A stretch of 64,000 nt of DNA from CAWJKP01 sp963843465 (GCA_963843465.1 CAWJKP010000001.1:62001-126000); one strand, 5' to 3'. Numbered from the stretch's first letter, positions 40,057-48,262 are shown. A program made the numbers and translations. The notes: a model not told the origin generated them from the sequence alone.

Positions 40057-40874
40057 CGGGTCCTCCTTCCTGCCAACAGCGCGGCCGGCTCGGCCACGGC
40101 GGGCAGATGCACCTTTTCCTCGACGAACTCGCTGCGGGCAAACTCGCGGGGCGAGGCGACGATCTCCTCCGCCGCGACCAGCCGCAAAGGCACGCCCAAC
40201 CGCCGGGCCGCCTCGAATAGACCGGGCTCGTCGCCCTTCACGTCGGCCGAGGCCAGCACCCGCACCCGGCCCGCATCGGCCGATACGGCGGCCAGCGCCA
40301 GCTCCACTGCAGCCACGATCGCCTCGGCCGAAGTCCCGCGCCGGCAGCCGACGCCGACCACCAGGTCCTTGGCCGCTTCGCTGCTCGTGGTCACGATCGG
40401 CTCGGCCCCCAGCACGTTGGCCACGGCGAAGGCCAGTTGGTTGGCGCGGCCTTCGTGTCCGCTCAGCAAGGCGATCGCCCAGCGGGCGCCGACGTCGACG
40501 GCCACCACGGCCGGATCGGTCGTCTTCCGGTCGCAGCAGCCGGCGATCGCGCGGACCACCACGCCCAAGGGCGCCACGTAGACCAACCCGCGGAATTGGG
40601 CGAAGATCTCGTGCGTCAGTTCGGTCACGCGGGAAAATCGCTGCGCCCTAGGTGCCTGTCCAAGATTAACTCCGCGTTCTTGTGGTGCAGCCGTCCCGGC
40701 TGCTTGGGCTGCTTGGGCAGGCGGGACGCCTGCACCACAAGATGTTTCTGGAAAGCTACGAGGAAGCTCGGCGACGCTTTCGTGGACCCAAAGCGTACTT
40801 TCGGGCCAGACGCCGGCCAGCCGAGCGATCACTCGGGCCCCCTGGTCGCTGAGCGTGATCAGGGCCAGCTTCAT
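39981..40874 (-). CDS. cbiG: Cobalt-precorrin-5A hydrolase
   Basis: Opens the delta-lactone of cobalt-precorrin-5A and releases acetaldehyde in the anaerobic route. Motifs are MKLALITLSDQGARVIARLA, FRGLVYVAPLGVVVRAIAG, KTTDPAVVAVDVGARWAIAL, LSGHEGRANQLA and the C-terminal VVGVGCRRGTSAEAIVAAVE. A family D repeat (40680-40740) plus flank adds about 40 residues in frame (ETSCGAGVPPAQAAQAAGTA) after PRSFP. The start ATG overlaps the cobM stop (ATGA). Confidence 0.93.
   Translation of the reverse strand: MKLALITLSDQGARVIARLAGVWPESTLWVHESVAELPRSFPETSCGAGVPPAQAAQAAGTAAPQERGVNLGQAPRAQRFSRVTELTHEIFAQFRGLVYVAPLGVVVRAIAGCCDRKTTDPAVVAVDVGARWAIALLSGHEGRANQLAFAVANVLGAEPIVTTSSEAAKDLVVGVGCRRGTSAEAIVAAVELALAAVSADAGRVRVLASADVKGDEPGLFEAARRLGVPLRLVAAEEIVASPREFARSEFVEEKVHLPAVAEPAALLAGRRTRLLLPKTVYHGVTVAIARESFSPSA
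40680..40740. repeat. Family D palindromic repeat inside cbiG (in frame)
   Basis: The arms TTGTGGTGCAGCCGTCCCGG and GCGGGACGCCTGCACCACAA. The left flank (GTGCCTGTCCAAGATTAACT) is shared with the copy in cbiE, so the mobile unit is longer than the core. Confidence 0.85.
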
Positions 40875-41632
40875 GGCTCGGTCCCCTGGCGGTAGCCATG
40901 GGTGAAACCCTTGTCGTACAGCCGCGAGGCGTGGCTCACGGGCCGCCGCAGCGCACGGCCCACCAGCAGAATCGCCGTGCGGCGAATGCCTTGGGCCTGG
41001 CAGCCGGCGGCGACTTCGGCCAGCGTGCCGCGGACAATTTTCTCGTCCGGCCAGGAGGCATGGAAGACCACCGCCGCCGGGCAGTCCGACCCATAAGGCC
41101 CCGAGAGGATCTCCACCAGCTCCGCGATCTTCTCCGTCGACAGGTAGATGCACATCGTGGCCCGGGACTCGGCCAACCGGGCGAGGTCTTCCGCGGGCGG
41201 CATCGGCGTGCGGCCGGGAGCCCGGGTGAGGATCACCGTCTGCGCGAGCTGGGCCGCCGTCAGCTCGACCCGCAAGGCCGCCGCGGCCGCCTGGAACGCG
41301 CTGATCCCCGGCACGACCTCGTAGGCGATCTGGCGCCGGTCCAACGCGTCCATCTGCTCGCCGATGGCCCCGTAGATCGCCGGCTCGCCGCTGTGCAGCC
41401 GGACGACGTCCAGCTCCCGCCGCGCGGCGTCCTCGAAGACGGCCACGATCTCGTCCAGGGCCATTCCGGCCGAGTCGTGGCGCTCGGCCTGCGGCGGCAG
41501 GATCGCCAGCAACTCCGGATTGACCAGCGAGCCGGCGTAGATGCAGATCCGCGCCGCCCGCAGGAGCCGCTCGGCCTTCCGCGTGAGCAGCTCCGGCGAA
41601 CCGGGTCCGGCGCCGACGAACCAAACCTTCAT
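40871..41632 (-). CDS. cobM: Precorrin-4 / cobalt-precorrin-4 C11-methyltransferase
   Basis: SAM-dependent C11 methylation (CobM/CbiF). 253 residues: MKVWFVGAGPGSPELLTRKA, ICIYAGSLVNPELLA, DVVRLHSGEPAIYGAIGEQM, YEVVPGISAFQAAAAALRVE, TVILTRAPGRTPMP, ATMCIYLSTEKI. The start at 41632 matches the family; the longer ORF upstream is low-complexity repeat DNA. It overlaps cbiG (ATGA). Confidence 0.95.
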   Translation of the reverse strand: MKVWFVGAGPGSPELLTRKAERLLRAARICIYAGSLVNPELLAILPPQAERHDSAGMALDEIVAVFEDAARRELDVVRLHSGEPAIYGAIGEQMDALDRRQIAYEVVPGISAFQAAAAALRVELTAAQLAQTVILTRAPGRTPMPPAEDLARLAESRATMCIYLSTEKIAELVEILSGPYGSDCPAAVVFHASWPDEKIVRGTLAEVAAGCQAQGIRRTAILLVGRALRRPVSHASRLYDKGFTHGYRQGTEP

Positions 41633-41686
41633 CGCAGGGCCTCCCAGAAGACTACATAGCAGGAAGAGAAAAGGACAGAAGAGAAA

Positions 41687-41916
41687 AGAAGAGAGATCAC
41701 GAAAACCCGAAAGGAGGGAAAACCCGAAAAAGAGGGAAAAAGGAAAGAAGACATGGCGTGTCGGCAAGAAGGGCGGCGACAACGTTGTTCTCCGTCATAA
41801 ACCAGCGGGCGTTTGCAGATCGACGTTCGAGCGAAAGCGCCAAGGGGTGATCCATTGATCGTGTTCATCTTCTCTTTCGGGTTTTCCCTTCTTTCGGGTT
41901 TTCGTGATCCTCTTCT
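41687..41916. repeat. Inverted repeat of GA-rich and CT-rich arms between cobI and cobM
   Basis: The left arm contains GATCACGAAAACCCGAAAGG and the right arm CTTTCGGGTTTTCGTGATCC, about 40 bp each, separated by about 130 bp. It fills the only large gap (298 bp) within the cobI-cobK gene run. Confidence 0.75.
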
Positions 41917-41930
41917 TCCTCTTTCACGTC

Positions 41931-42677
41931 TCATGGCGACGAAGCCGGCAAGGATGGACGCTGCGGCGCTTGGATAATCATCAGCGACAGATAGCCGGCC
42001 TCTTCCGGCAGTCCGCGGAGGCGGCTCGGATCGGTCTCGACGAGCTGGTTGGACATGCCGGCGTGGGCGACGAAGACGGCCTGCGCCAGCAGCCCTCGGC
42101 TCTCCAACAGGTCGAGCACGGCTTGGAGCCGATGTCCGATCTTCATCAACACCACCGTCCCACCGCGGTCCAGGGCCGCGGCAAGCTGCCCCAGATCGTC
42201 GGACGCCGGCACGATGGTCAGCAGTTGCTTCCGCCGTCCGACCGGCGTGTTGGTGATCGCCGCGGCGGCGCTATAGGCCGTCACTCCCGGGATGGTGACG
42301 ATCGGCAGCTCGGGCCGCAGCCGGCCAATCTCGTCCAAGAGGAAGACGTAGGTCGAATAGAACATCGCGTCGCCCAGCGTGAGGAAACAGCAGTCCTCGC
42401 CGGCCTCCAGCGGCTCCAACACTTGCCGGGCCGCCGCCTGCCAGCTTTCCTGAAGCTGCCTGCGGTCGGTCGTCATGGGAAAGAGCAGCTCGCGGACCAC
42501 GGCGTCGGGGCGAAGGTAACAGCGCGCGATCCGGAGGGCCACGCTCTCTTTCTCATCGCTGGAACGCGGCACGAAAACCTGGCGGCAGGCGGCCAGCGTT
42601 CGTGCCCCTTTGACCGTGATCCACTCCGGATCGCCGGGGCCGACGCCGATACCGTACAGGGTTCCCAGCCTGCTCAC
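41931..42677 (-). CDS. cobI: Precorrin-2 / cobalt-factor II C20-methyltransferase
   Basis: SAM-dependent C20 methylation (CobI/CbiL). 248 residues: LGTLYGIGVGPGDPEWITVK, VFVPRSSDEKESVALRIA, CCFLTLGDAMFYSTYVFLLD, IPGVTAYSAAAAITNTPVG, GTVVLMKIGHRLQAVLDLL. The ATG overlaps the cbiE stop (ATGA). Confidence 0.95.
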   Translation of the reverse strand: MSRLGTLYGIGVGPGDPEWITVKGARTLAACRQVFVPRSSDEKESVALRIARCYLRPDAVVRELLFPMTTDRRQLQESWQAAARQVLEPLEAGEDCCFLTLGDAMFYSTYVFLLDEIGRLRPELPIVTIPGVTAYSAAAAITNTPVGRRKQLLTIVPASDDLGQLAAALDRGGTVVLMKIGHRLQAVLDLLESRGLLAQAVFVAHAGMSNQLVETDPSRLRGLPEEAGYLSLMIIQAPQRPSLPASSP

Positions 42678-43438
42678 AGTGTTTCCCTCCGTACCAGGAC
42701 CACAATTGCCAGCGACGACGCGCTGAGTGCCTGTCCAAGATCAACGCCGCGTCCTTGTGGTGCAGCCGTCCCGGCTGCTTGGGGTGCCGTCCCCGCTGCT
42801 TGGGCAGGCGGGACGCCTGCACCACAAGACGTTTCCGGACAGGCACCGAGCGTCCGCAGGTCCTCGGGCGTGACCCGGCAAACCCGCTCGCCGGGCAGCG
42901 TGAGGTTCTCGCAGAGGTAAGCCGCGTGGGTTTCGCGGAGCAGTTGGCACGCCGAGGCGGCCCAACGCATCGCTTCCGGGGTGCCGCCGAGCACGGCCAG
43001 CTTGTCCCATTGCGACAGATCCACGTCGCCCGGCGGCAGGCGGCCGTGGGCGCTGATGACCCGGACGTTGTCCCAGGAGAGCCCCAGGCGGGCGAAGGCC
43101 GCCTGGACCGAGCTGACCGCCGGCGTGACGCGGCAGTTCTCCCGGCCGAATCGCCGCAGGAGACGCTCCGCCAGGCTGTAAAGGCCCGGATCGCCGCTGA
43201 CCAGCACGGCCACTTTCCGTCCCGCCCGCCAGGCCGCTTCGAGCCGATCCACCAGCGGTTCGAGATGCGCGTCGACCACGAGCTTCTCGCCGCGGTAGTC
43301 GGGAAAAAGCTCGACCAGCCGCCGGCTGCCGGCCAGCAGGTCGGCTCCCAAGACCGCCTTTCGAGCGGCGCCGGTGAGGTATTCGGCCGCTCCCGGACCG
43401 CAGCCGACGATCTCGATCGTCTTCAGACTCACTGCCAT
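42674..43438 (-). CDS. cbiE: Cobalt-precorrin-7 (C5)-methyltransferase
   Basis: SAM-dependent C5 methylation (CbiE, the N-terminal half of CobL). Motifs are TIEIVGCGPGAAEYLTGAAR, KVAVLVSGDPGLYSLAERLL, TPAVSSVQAAFARLGLSWDN, VISAHGR and KLAVLGGTPEAM. The last about 55 residues (ETSCGAGVPPAQAAGTAPQA...) come from a family D repeat. No CbiT decarboxylase domain follows, and none was found elsewhere in the cluster. It overlaps cbiD by 10 bp and cobI by 4 bp. Confidence 0.93.
   Translation of the reverse strand: MAVSLKTIEIVGCGPGAAEYLTGAARKAVLGADLLAGSRRLVELFPDYRGEKLVVDAHLEPLVDRLEAAWRAGRKVAVLVSGDPGLYSLAERLLRRFGRENCRVTPAVSSVQAAFARLGLSWDNVRVISAHGRLPPGDVDLSQWDKLAVLGGTPEAMRWAASACQLLRETHAAYLCENLTLPGERVCRVTPEDLRTLGACPETSCGAGVPPAQAAGTAPQAAGTAAPQGRGVDLGQALSASSLAIVVLVRRETL
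42727..42846. repeat. Long form of family D repeat with 10-bp inverted termini, inside cbiE
   Basis: GTGCCTGTCC (42727-42736) and GGACAGGCAC (42837-42846) are exact complements that enclose the core arms at 42755-42827. This suggests the true element boundary for the family. Confidence 0.75.
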
Positions 43439-44751
43439 GGTGACAAATCTCCGTCGCAACCGAGGGCGTGGCCGGACATGTCCACCAGCAGCACGGCCAC
43501 CGGCAATTGGCCCTGCAGGCGATCGGCGACCGCCTGCCGAATCCGCGCGGCAAGCGCATCGCCCAGCTCTTTCCGCTGGCGGTCGCCCAGCGCGGCGAAG
43601 ATCCCTTCGGTCGTCGCAGGATCCGTAGTAGGCACACGCCGTGTGCCGTCCGGAGCGGCACACGGCGTGTGCCGACTACATTGAGACGCAAGCTCGGCCA
43701 AGAGGTGCGTCGCCGGATCGGACCGTGACGAGTGCGTGTCCCACTGGCCGGCGGCCAACTTGGCCAGTTTACCCGGGTGGCCCACCAGCATCAAGGCCCG
43801 CCAGGGATGACGGGGCAGCAGGTCGAGCACGAAGCCCCAGGCGTTGCCGACCTCGATGAGCTGCTGATCGCCGAGGACGAACCTCGCCCGGGCCGCGCGG
43901 GCGCCGATCGCCCCGGGGACCAACACGGGGGCCGTCTGGCCACACGCGGCGGCCACGTCCAGGGCGCAGCGCAGGGCGTCGTGCAGGGCCCGCGTGCAGT
44001 AAGGCCGCACAATCCCCGTCGTCCCCAGAATCGATAGTCCCTGGGTGATGCCCAGCCTCGGGTTGAACGTCCGGGCGGCGATCTGCCGGCCGCCCGGGAT
44101 GGCGATCTCGACGTGCAGCCCTCGTGGCGTCACCTGGCGGACCGCCGCGACGATCATCCGCCGGGGCACGGGATTGATCGCCGGCTGGCCCGGCGGCACC
44201 TGGAGCCCCGGTTTGGTCACCGTGCCCACGCCTTCCCCGGCCGAGAAGGTCACCTCGCTGCCGTCGTTCCAGGATACGGTGGCCACGATCTCCAGGCCGT
44301 CGGTCACGTCCGGATCGTCCCCCGCGTCTTTGCGGACCGCGGCCGTGGCGGCCGGCGCCGCACCCTCTCCAGGAGAAGATGACGCGGGGACGCGGGGACG
44401 CGCGGACGCGGGGACGGTTGGGGCTAACGGGTGCGGATCTGTTAGCCCCGGCGGCCACGCCGGCTGCGTAGCGGCGAGAATGGTTCGGCCGTCTTCGGTC
44501 CCCTCACCCTCCCCGTCTCCGCGTCGCCGCGTCGCCGCGTCCCTGTCCGTCGCTCCCTCACCCCGACCCTCTCCCGGAGGTTGAGGAGGACTAGAAACAC
44601 CGGCCCGCAGCACCCGCACGACGATCGTCCGGCCGTCGGGAAGCTCGACCGGGACTTCCGCCGGCGGAGCCCGACCCGCCAACACGGTCGCCGCCGCTCG
44701 GGCCGCTGCCGCCGCACAAGTGCCAGTGGTGATCCCCGTCCGCAGGCTCAC
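43429..44751 (-). CDS. cbiD: Cobalt-precorrin-5B (C1)-methyltransferase with repeat-derived inserts
   Basis: SAM-dependent C1 methylation in the anaerobic route. From a GTG at 44751 preceded by GAGGAGA: VSLRTGITTGTCAAAAARAA, VELPDGRTIVVRVL, AVRKDAGDDPDVTDGLEI, FSAGEGVGTVTKPGL, NPRLGITQGLSILGTTGIV, MLVGHPGKLAKLAAGQWDTH. Between VRVLRAG and AVRKDAG lies a foreign block of about 85 residues built from family H and GC-rich tandem repeats, and near the C-terminus CSRHTPCAAPDGTRRVPT is a family B repeat. All are in frame. The protein is about 440 residues, long for the family for these reasons. Confidence 0.93.
   Translation of the reverse strand: MSLRTGITTGTCAAAAARAAATVLAGRAPPAEVPVELPDGRTIVVRVLRAGVSSPPQPPGEGRGEGATDRDAATRRRGDGEGEGTEDGRTILAATQPAWPPGLTDPHPLAPTVPASARPRVPASSSPGEGAAPAATAAVRKDAGDDPDVTDGLEIVATVSWNDGSEVTFSAGEGVGTVTKPGLQVPPGQPAINPVPRRMIVAAVRQVTPRGLHVEIAIPGGRQIAARTFNPRLGITQGLSILGTTGIVRPYCTRALHDALRCALDVAAACGQTAPVLVPGAIGARAARARFVLGDQQLIEVGNAWGFVLDLLPRHPWRALMLVGHPGKLAKLAAGQWDTHSSRSDPATHLLAELASQCSRHTPCAAPDGTRRVPTTDPATTEGIFAALGDRQRKELGDALAARIRQAVADRLQGQLPVAVLLVDMSGHALGCDGDLSPWQ
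43625..43679. repeat. Family B palindromic repeat inside cbiD (in frame)
   Basis: Two hairpins GGCACACGCCGTGTGCC and GGCACACGGCGTGTGCC, bounded by GTAGTA and GACTAC. Confidence 0.85.
44380..44590. repeat. Composite repeat block inside cbiD
   Basis: In order: GACGCGGGGACGCGGGGACG tandem units, GTTAGCCCCGGCGGCCACGC, and a family H hairpin (CCCTCTCCCGGAGG). The same order occurs at 47850-48085 in cbiM. Confidence 0.7.
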
Positions 44752-44782
44752 GGTTTTGTGTCTCCTCGAGATCGGCGAAAAA

Positions 44783-45769
44783 CTAAGTTGACGGATTTTC
44801 GTTTGTAGGGAACGCCCTCCGTGGCGTTCCGGGAAGCGAGACAGACGTTGATTCCGCTTCCGGAACGCCACGGAGGGCGTTCCCTACAGAAATAGATCCT
44901 TGGTTCTTGGCCGCATCCGGTACGGCCAGAAGCTCCAGGATCTGACGCCGCGCGTCGGCCAAGGTCAGCGGGAGCCGCGGCACCTCGATGCCATGCCGGC
45001 AGGCCAGGTCGTGGAACAACTGGGCCACTAGCGGAAGCCGCAAGCCGGCCGCGGCAATCGCCGGCGGATCGCAAAGAACCTCCTCCGGCGGGCCTTCCCG
45101 CCAGACGCGGCCGCGGCGGAGCAGGTAAGCGCGGTCGGCCAGCACGGGCAGCAGGTCGACCGCATGGGTGCAGACGATGATCGTGGTCGCCTGCCGCCGA
45201 TGGAGCCGCAAGAGCAGCTCGGCCATCTGCGACTCGCCGGCCGGGTCCAGTCCCGCCGTGGGCTCGTCCAACAAGAGGATCGGCGGACGCATGGCCAGCA
45301 CGCCCGCCAGGCAGACCCGCTTCTGTTGCCCGAAGCTCAGGTCGTGAATCGGCCGATCGCGGAACTCCAGCCCATCGACGACGGCCAGGGCCTCGTCGGT
45401 CCGGGCGGCGATCTCGGCGGGCGCCAGATCCAGGTTCGCTGGCCCGAAGGCCACGTCCTGCTCGACGGTGGCCGCGAAGAGCTGGTCGGTCGGATTCTGG
45501 AAGACCATGCCCACGCGGCGATAGACGTCCGCCGGCCGCAGTCCCCGGGCATCGTCCTGGTTCAACAACACCTGTCCTCGCTGCGGCTGGACCAGCCGCA
45601 TCAGCACCTTCAGCAGGGTCGTCTTCCCCGATCCGTTGGCCCCCAGCACGGCGATCAGCTCGCCGCAACGGGCGCGGAAGCTCACGCCGCAAAGCGCGGC
45701 AATTCCGCCGGGATAGGCGTAGTCGACGTCGCGGGCCTCCACGGCCCAGGGCTGGCGATGATCGCTCAT
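44783..45769 (-). CDS. cbiO: Cobalt ECF transporter ATPase, with repeat-derived C-terminus
   Basis: ATP-binding subunit of the CbiMQO cobalt importer. Motifs are VDYAYPGG, Walker A VLGANGSGKTTLLKVLMRL, Q-loop MVFQNPTDQLFAATV, signature DLSFGQQKRVCLAGVLA, Walker B ILLLDEPTAGLDPAG and the H-loop CTHAVD. The start at 45769 gives ATGA overlap with cbiQ. The last about 35 residues (SVGNALRGVPEAESTSVSLP) are encoded by the family C repeat at 44804-44888. Confidence 0.93.
   Translation of the reverse strand: MSDHRQPWAVEARDVDYAYPGGIAALCGVSFRARCGELIAVLGANGSGKTTLLKVLMRLVQPQRGQVLLNQDDARGLRPADVYRRVGMVFQNPTDQLFAATVEQDVAFGPANLDLAPAEIAARTDEALAVVDGLEFRDRPIHDLSFGQQKRVCLAGVLAMRPPILLLDEPTAGLDPAGESQMAELLLRLHRRQATTIIVCTHAVDLLPVLADRAYLLRRGRVWREGPPEEVLCDPPAIAAAGLRLPLVAQLFHDLACRHGIEVPRLPLTLADARRQILELLAVPDAAKNQGSISVGNALRGVPEAESTSVSLPGTPRRAFPTNENPST
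44804..44888. repeat. Family C palindromic repeat at the 3' end of cbiO
   Basis: The arms TGTAGGGAACGCCCTCCGTG and CACGGAGGGCGTTCCCTACA are exact complements; each contains the hairpin GGAACGCC...GGCGTTCC. It supplies the end of the CbiO reading frame. Confidence 0.85.
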
Positions 45770-46551
45770 GGTAGCCACCTTTCACCGGCCAGGTACGTCA
45801 AGCCGATCGCCGCTATGGCGCCGGCGATCAGCAACAGCTCCCGGCCGCGCAAGGCCGGCAGCGAGGCTAGCGGCAGCCGGCCCTGGTAGCCGCGGGCCAG
45901 CATCGCCTCGTGCGTGCGGTCGGCCTGGTCCAGCGACCGCAGCATCACCAGGCCCGCCAGGCTGCCCAGCGAAGCCACGCTGCGACGGAGCGAGACGTAA
46001 CCCAGGCGCACCTTCTGCGCCGAGAGCACCGCGGCCGTATCGTCCAACAACAGGAAGATGTAGCGGTACATGAGCATCGCGATCTCGACCAAAGCGTGCG
46101 GCAGCCGCGCCCAGCGCAGGGCGGCACAGATCTTGTGCACCGGCGCCGCCGCACCCAGCACCAGGACCACGCCCACCGAGGCCAGCACCCGCAGGCCGAT
46201 CAGCAGGCCGGCGACGATTCCCTCGCGGGTCGCCGCCAGCCGCAAGCCGCCGAGGCTCAGCGAAAGCCAGGGAGTCTTGCCGCTGGTGAAGGCCCGCAGG
46301 ACGCAGACCACCATCGCGAGTCCCAACGGTCCGGCCAGCCGGCCCAGCACGCTTCGCGGCGGCACGCGCAGGACGGCCAGCGCGCCCAGGCTGCCAAAGA
46401 CGACCAGGGCCGGCAGCCACGCCCGCGTACTGACCGCCACGGCGAGGATTGTCGTCAGGGCCAGCGCGAGCTGCACGCGGACGTCGAGCCGGGTCAGCCG
46501 CCCGCCGCCGGCGGCCCGCAGGGGTGTCAGCAAATCAACGACCTGGTGCAT
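45766..46551 (-). CDS. cbiQ: Cobalt ECF transporter membrane subunit
   Basis: EcfT-type transmembrane coupling protein. 261 residues with about five to six hydrophobic segments and the cytoplasmic coupling helices RTHEAMLARGYQGRL (A-R-G motif). Other landmarks are VQLALALTTILAVAVSTRAW and MLMYRYIFLLLDDTAAVLSA. ATG at 46551 is preferred; one more in-frame ATG lies 27 bp upstream. Its stop overlaps the cbiO start. Confidence 0.9.
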   Translation of the reverse strand: MHQVVDLLTPLRAAGGGRLTRLDVRVQLALALTTILAVAVSTRAWLPALVVFGSLGALAVLRVPPRSVLGRLAGPLGLAMVVCVLRAFTSGKTPWLSLSLGGLRLAATREGIVAGLLIGLRVLASVGVVLVLGAAAPVHKICAALRWARLPHALVEIAMLMYRYIFLLLDDTAAVLSAQKVRLGYVSLRRSVASLGSLAGLVMLRSLDQADRTHEAMLARGYQGRLPLASLPALRGRELLLIAGAIAAIGLTYLAGERWLP

Positions 46552-46585
46552 GGTTTTCCGGTGTCCGTGGTTCGGCATTGCCGAA

Positions 46586-48262
46586 TCAATGGCACTCCTC
46601 ACGCTCCGCGTGAGGTTCCGTTGGTTCGGCCTCACGCGGAGCGTCAGGAGTACGACAGATCCGGGCGGGAAGAGGTGGGAAGAGTGCGCGGAAGCAGTAG
46701 CCGGCGATGAACCCGCCGATGGCCCCGGCCAGCATGGCGAAGAACCCCGGCAGCTCGCCGCGATCTTCGGCCGCCGGCTCCGTGGGTTTCCTTCCGCCTT
46801 GGGCGGCAAATCGTTGTTCCACCATATCGTCCGCCGCCTGCCAGGCTGGTAAGGCCTTCTTTGGTTGGTCGCCGGCGGAGCAAAGACGGTGGAGCGGGAC
46901 GCGGGGACGCGGGGACGCGGAGACGCGGAGACAATGCGTAACGCGGGGCGGAACGCCGCGGAGCAATCGTAGGGTGGGACAAGGCCGCCCCGGCGGCCGT
47001 CGGCCCACCAAGGCCGGAAATGGTGGGCCGGCGCTCGCTTGCGCGAGCTTGTCCCACCCTACTCGTCTGCTCGTCGTCAACGAGTCAAGCAAGGAACCGG
47101 CACTCAGGCACGCCAGGATCAACAGGAGGATACGCAACGGGCGGGCCAACAATTCGGGCCGGCGGACGAGGATGAAACGGTAGGCCAGCGCGGTCAAGAA
47201 GCCTTCCATGATCCCCAGCGGAAGCTGCGTCGGTACATACGCCGCCAGGGCCGTCAGGAACCAACTCCAGAACGACGCATCACCGTGCAGCGCGCTGGCC
47301 AACTGGAACGAGCTGGTGACGTACACGGCCCAATCCGAGAGCGTCCCCGCGGCGAAGGCGGCGACCAGGACCGGCAGGCGAAGCCGGCGAAGGAGGTGAA
47401 AGCAGGCCGCGCCCGAAAGCGCGCCGACCACGCCCATCGAAACCAGGTTCGCGCCCAGCGTGGTGACCCCGCCTTCCTGTAACAGCAACCACTGGAAGAG
47501 CAAGGCCACCGCGGAGACGACGATCGTCGCCCCGGGTCCGATCAAGAGGGCCGCCAGGCCGGTCCCGCAGGCGTGAGAGCAGGAGTGCAGCCAGGGAATC
47601 GGCACGTGTAAGCAGGAGATTACGAAGACCGCCGAACCGACCAGTGCCACCAGGGTCATGGTCCGCGGCTCGGCCGCCTGGCGGCGTCCCAGGCGCCAGA
47701 GCCCCCAAAGCAAGAACGGCGCCGCGACCAGGAACCAGAGTCCGCTCCAGGCCGGCGGGAGGAAGCCGTCGGAAATGTGCATGGCGTAGGCCGGCTGCGG
47801 GCGGAGCACGACCGCCGCCGCGCCGGCCGCCGCCAGCGCGGGGAGGCGGAGACGCGGGGACACGCGGACGCGGGCACGCGGGCAGGCAAGGACGCGGAGA
47901 CGCGGGGACGGGGGGACACGGGGACGTAAGGACGCGGAGACGCGGAGACGCGGAGACGGACAGACGACGGGAGTTAACGGATGCGGGCCTGTTAGCCCCG
48001 GCGGCCACGCCGGCTGTGTGGCGACGAGAATATTTTGTCCATCCTTGATACCCTTACCCCAACCCTCTCCCGGATGGAGAGGGGGCTGGTTGGGTTTAGT
48101 TTTGTGGGCGGGGGTAAGCACGTCAAAAGCTCGTTGGGCCAGGGAGCGAAGAGAAAAATCTGCGCGGGGGGACGGATTTGTCTTGATTGTCTGAAGAGGC
48201 GGGCCGACAATTAGGGCGGAGGAAGGCAATGCCGGTCGGTAACTCTTTAAGGTGGTTGCCAT
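46586..48262 (-). CDS. cbiM: Cobalt transport protein CbiM with C-terminal CbiN/PDGLE-like segment and long repeat-derived N-terminus
   Basis: Substrate-binding membrane subunit of the cobalt importer. The mature part starts at 47782 with MHISDGFLPPAWSGLWF, where the N-terminal Met-His binds metal, and continues with GSAVFVISCLHVPIPWLHSC-SHACGTGLAALLIGPG and several membrane segments. It is preceded by a signal-like stretch (LAAAGAAAVVLRPQPAYA). Upstream of that the frame stays open through repeats to an ATG at 48262; the true start may be nearer, for example the GTG at 47863. After the CbiM core, a repeat-derived linker leads to a CbiN/PDGLE-like end (ELPGFFAMLAGAIGGFIAGY). The last residues (DAPREAEPTEPHAEREECH) are a family A repeat. 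Confidence 0.85.
   Translation of the reverse strand: MATTLKSYRPALPSSALIVGPPLQTIKTNPSPRADFSLRSLAQRAFDVLTPAHKTKPNQPPLHPGEGWGKGIKDGQNILVATQPAWPPGLTGPHPLTPVVCPSPRLRVSASLRPRVPPSPRLRVLACPRARVRVSPRLRLPALAAAGAAAVVLRPQPAYAMHISDGFLPPAWSGLWFLVAAPFLLWGLWRLGRRQAAEPRTMTLVALVGSAVFVISCLHVPIPWLHSCSHACGTGLAALLIGPGATIVVSAVALLFQWLLLQEGGVTTLGANLVSMGVVGALSGAACFHLLRRLRLPVLVAAFAAGTLSDWAVYVTSSFQLASALHGDASFWSWFLTALAAYVPTQLPLGIMEGFLTALAYRFILVRRPELLARPLRILLLILACLSAGSLLDSLTTSRRVGWDKLAQASAGPPFPALVGRRPPGRPCPTLRLLRGVPPRVTHCLRVSASPRPRVPLHRLCSAGDQPKKALPAWQAADDMVEQRFAAQGGRKPTEPAAEDRGELPGFFAMLAGAIGGFIAGYCFRALFPPLPARICRTPDAPREAEPTEPHAEREECH
46592..46653. repeat. Family A palindromic repeat at the 3' end of cbiM
   Basis: Hairpins TCACGCTCCGCGTGA and TCACGCGGAGCGT.A are spaced by TTCCGTTGGTTCGGCC. 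It supplies the CbiM C-terminus in the same frame used in addA and addB. Confidence 0.8.
46969..47062. repeat. Family E palindromic repeat inside cbiM (in frame)
   Basis: The arms GTAGGGTGGGACAAGGCCGC and CGAGCTTGTCCCACCCTACT enclose CCCACCA...TGGTGGG. It adds a peptide (VGWDKLAQASAGPPFPALVG) between the membrane part and the CbiN-like end. Confidence 0.8.
47850..48085. repeat. Composite repeat block in the cbiM N-terminal region
   Basis: GACGCGGAGACGCGGGGACG tandem units, then GTTAGCCCCGGCGGCCACGC, then a family H hairpin. It is the same composite as in cbiD and is read in the same frame (ATQPAWPPGLT.PHPL in both proteins). Confidence 0.7.
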
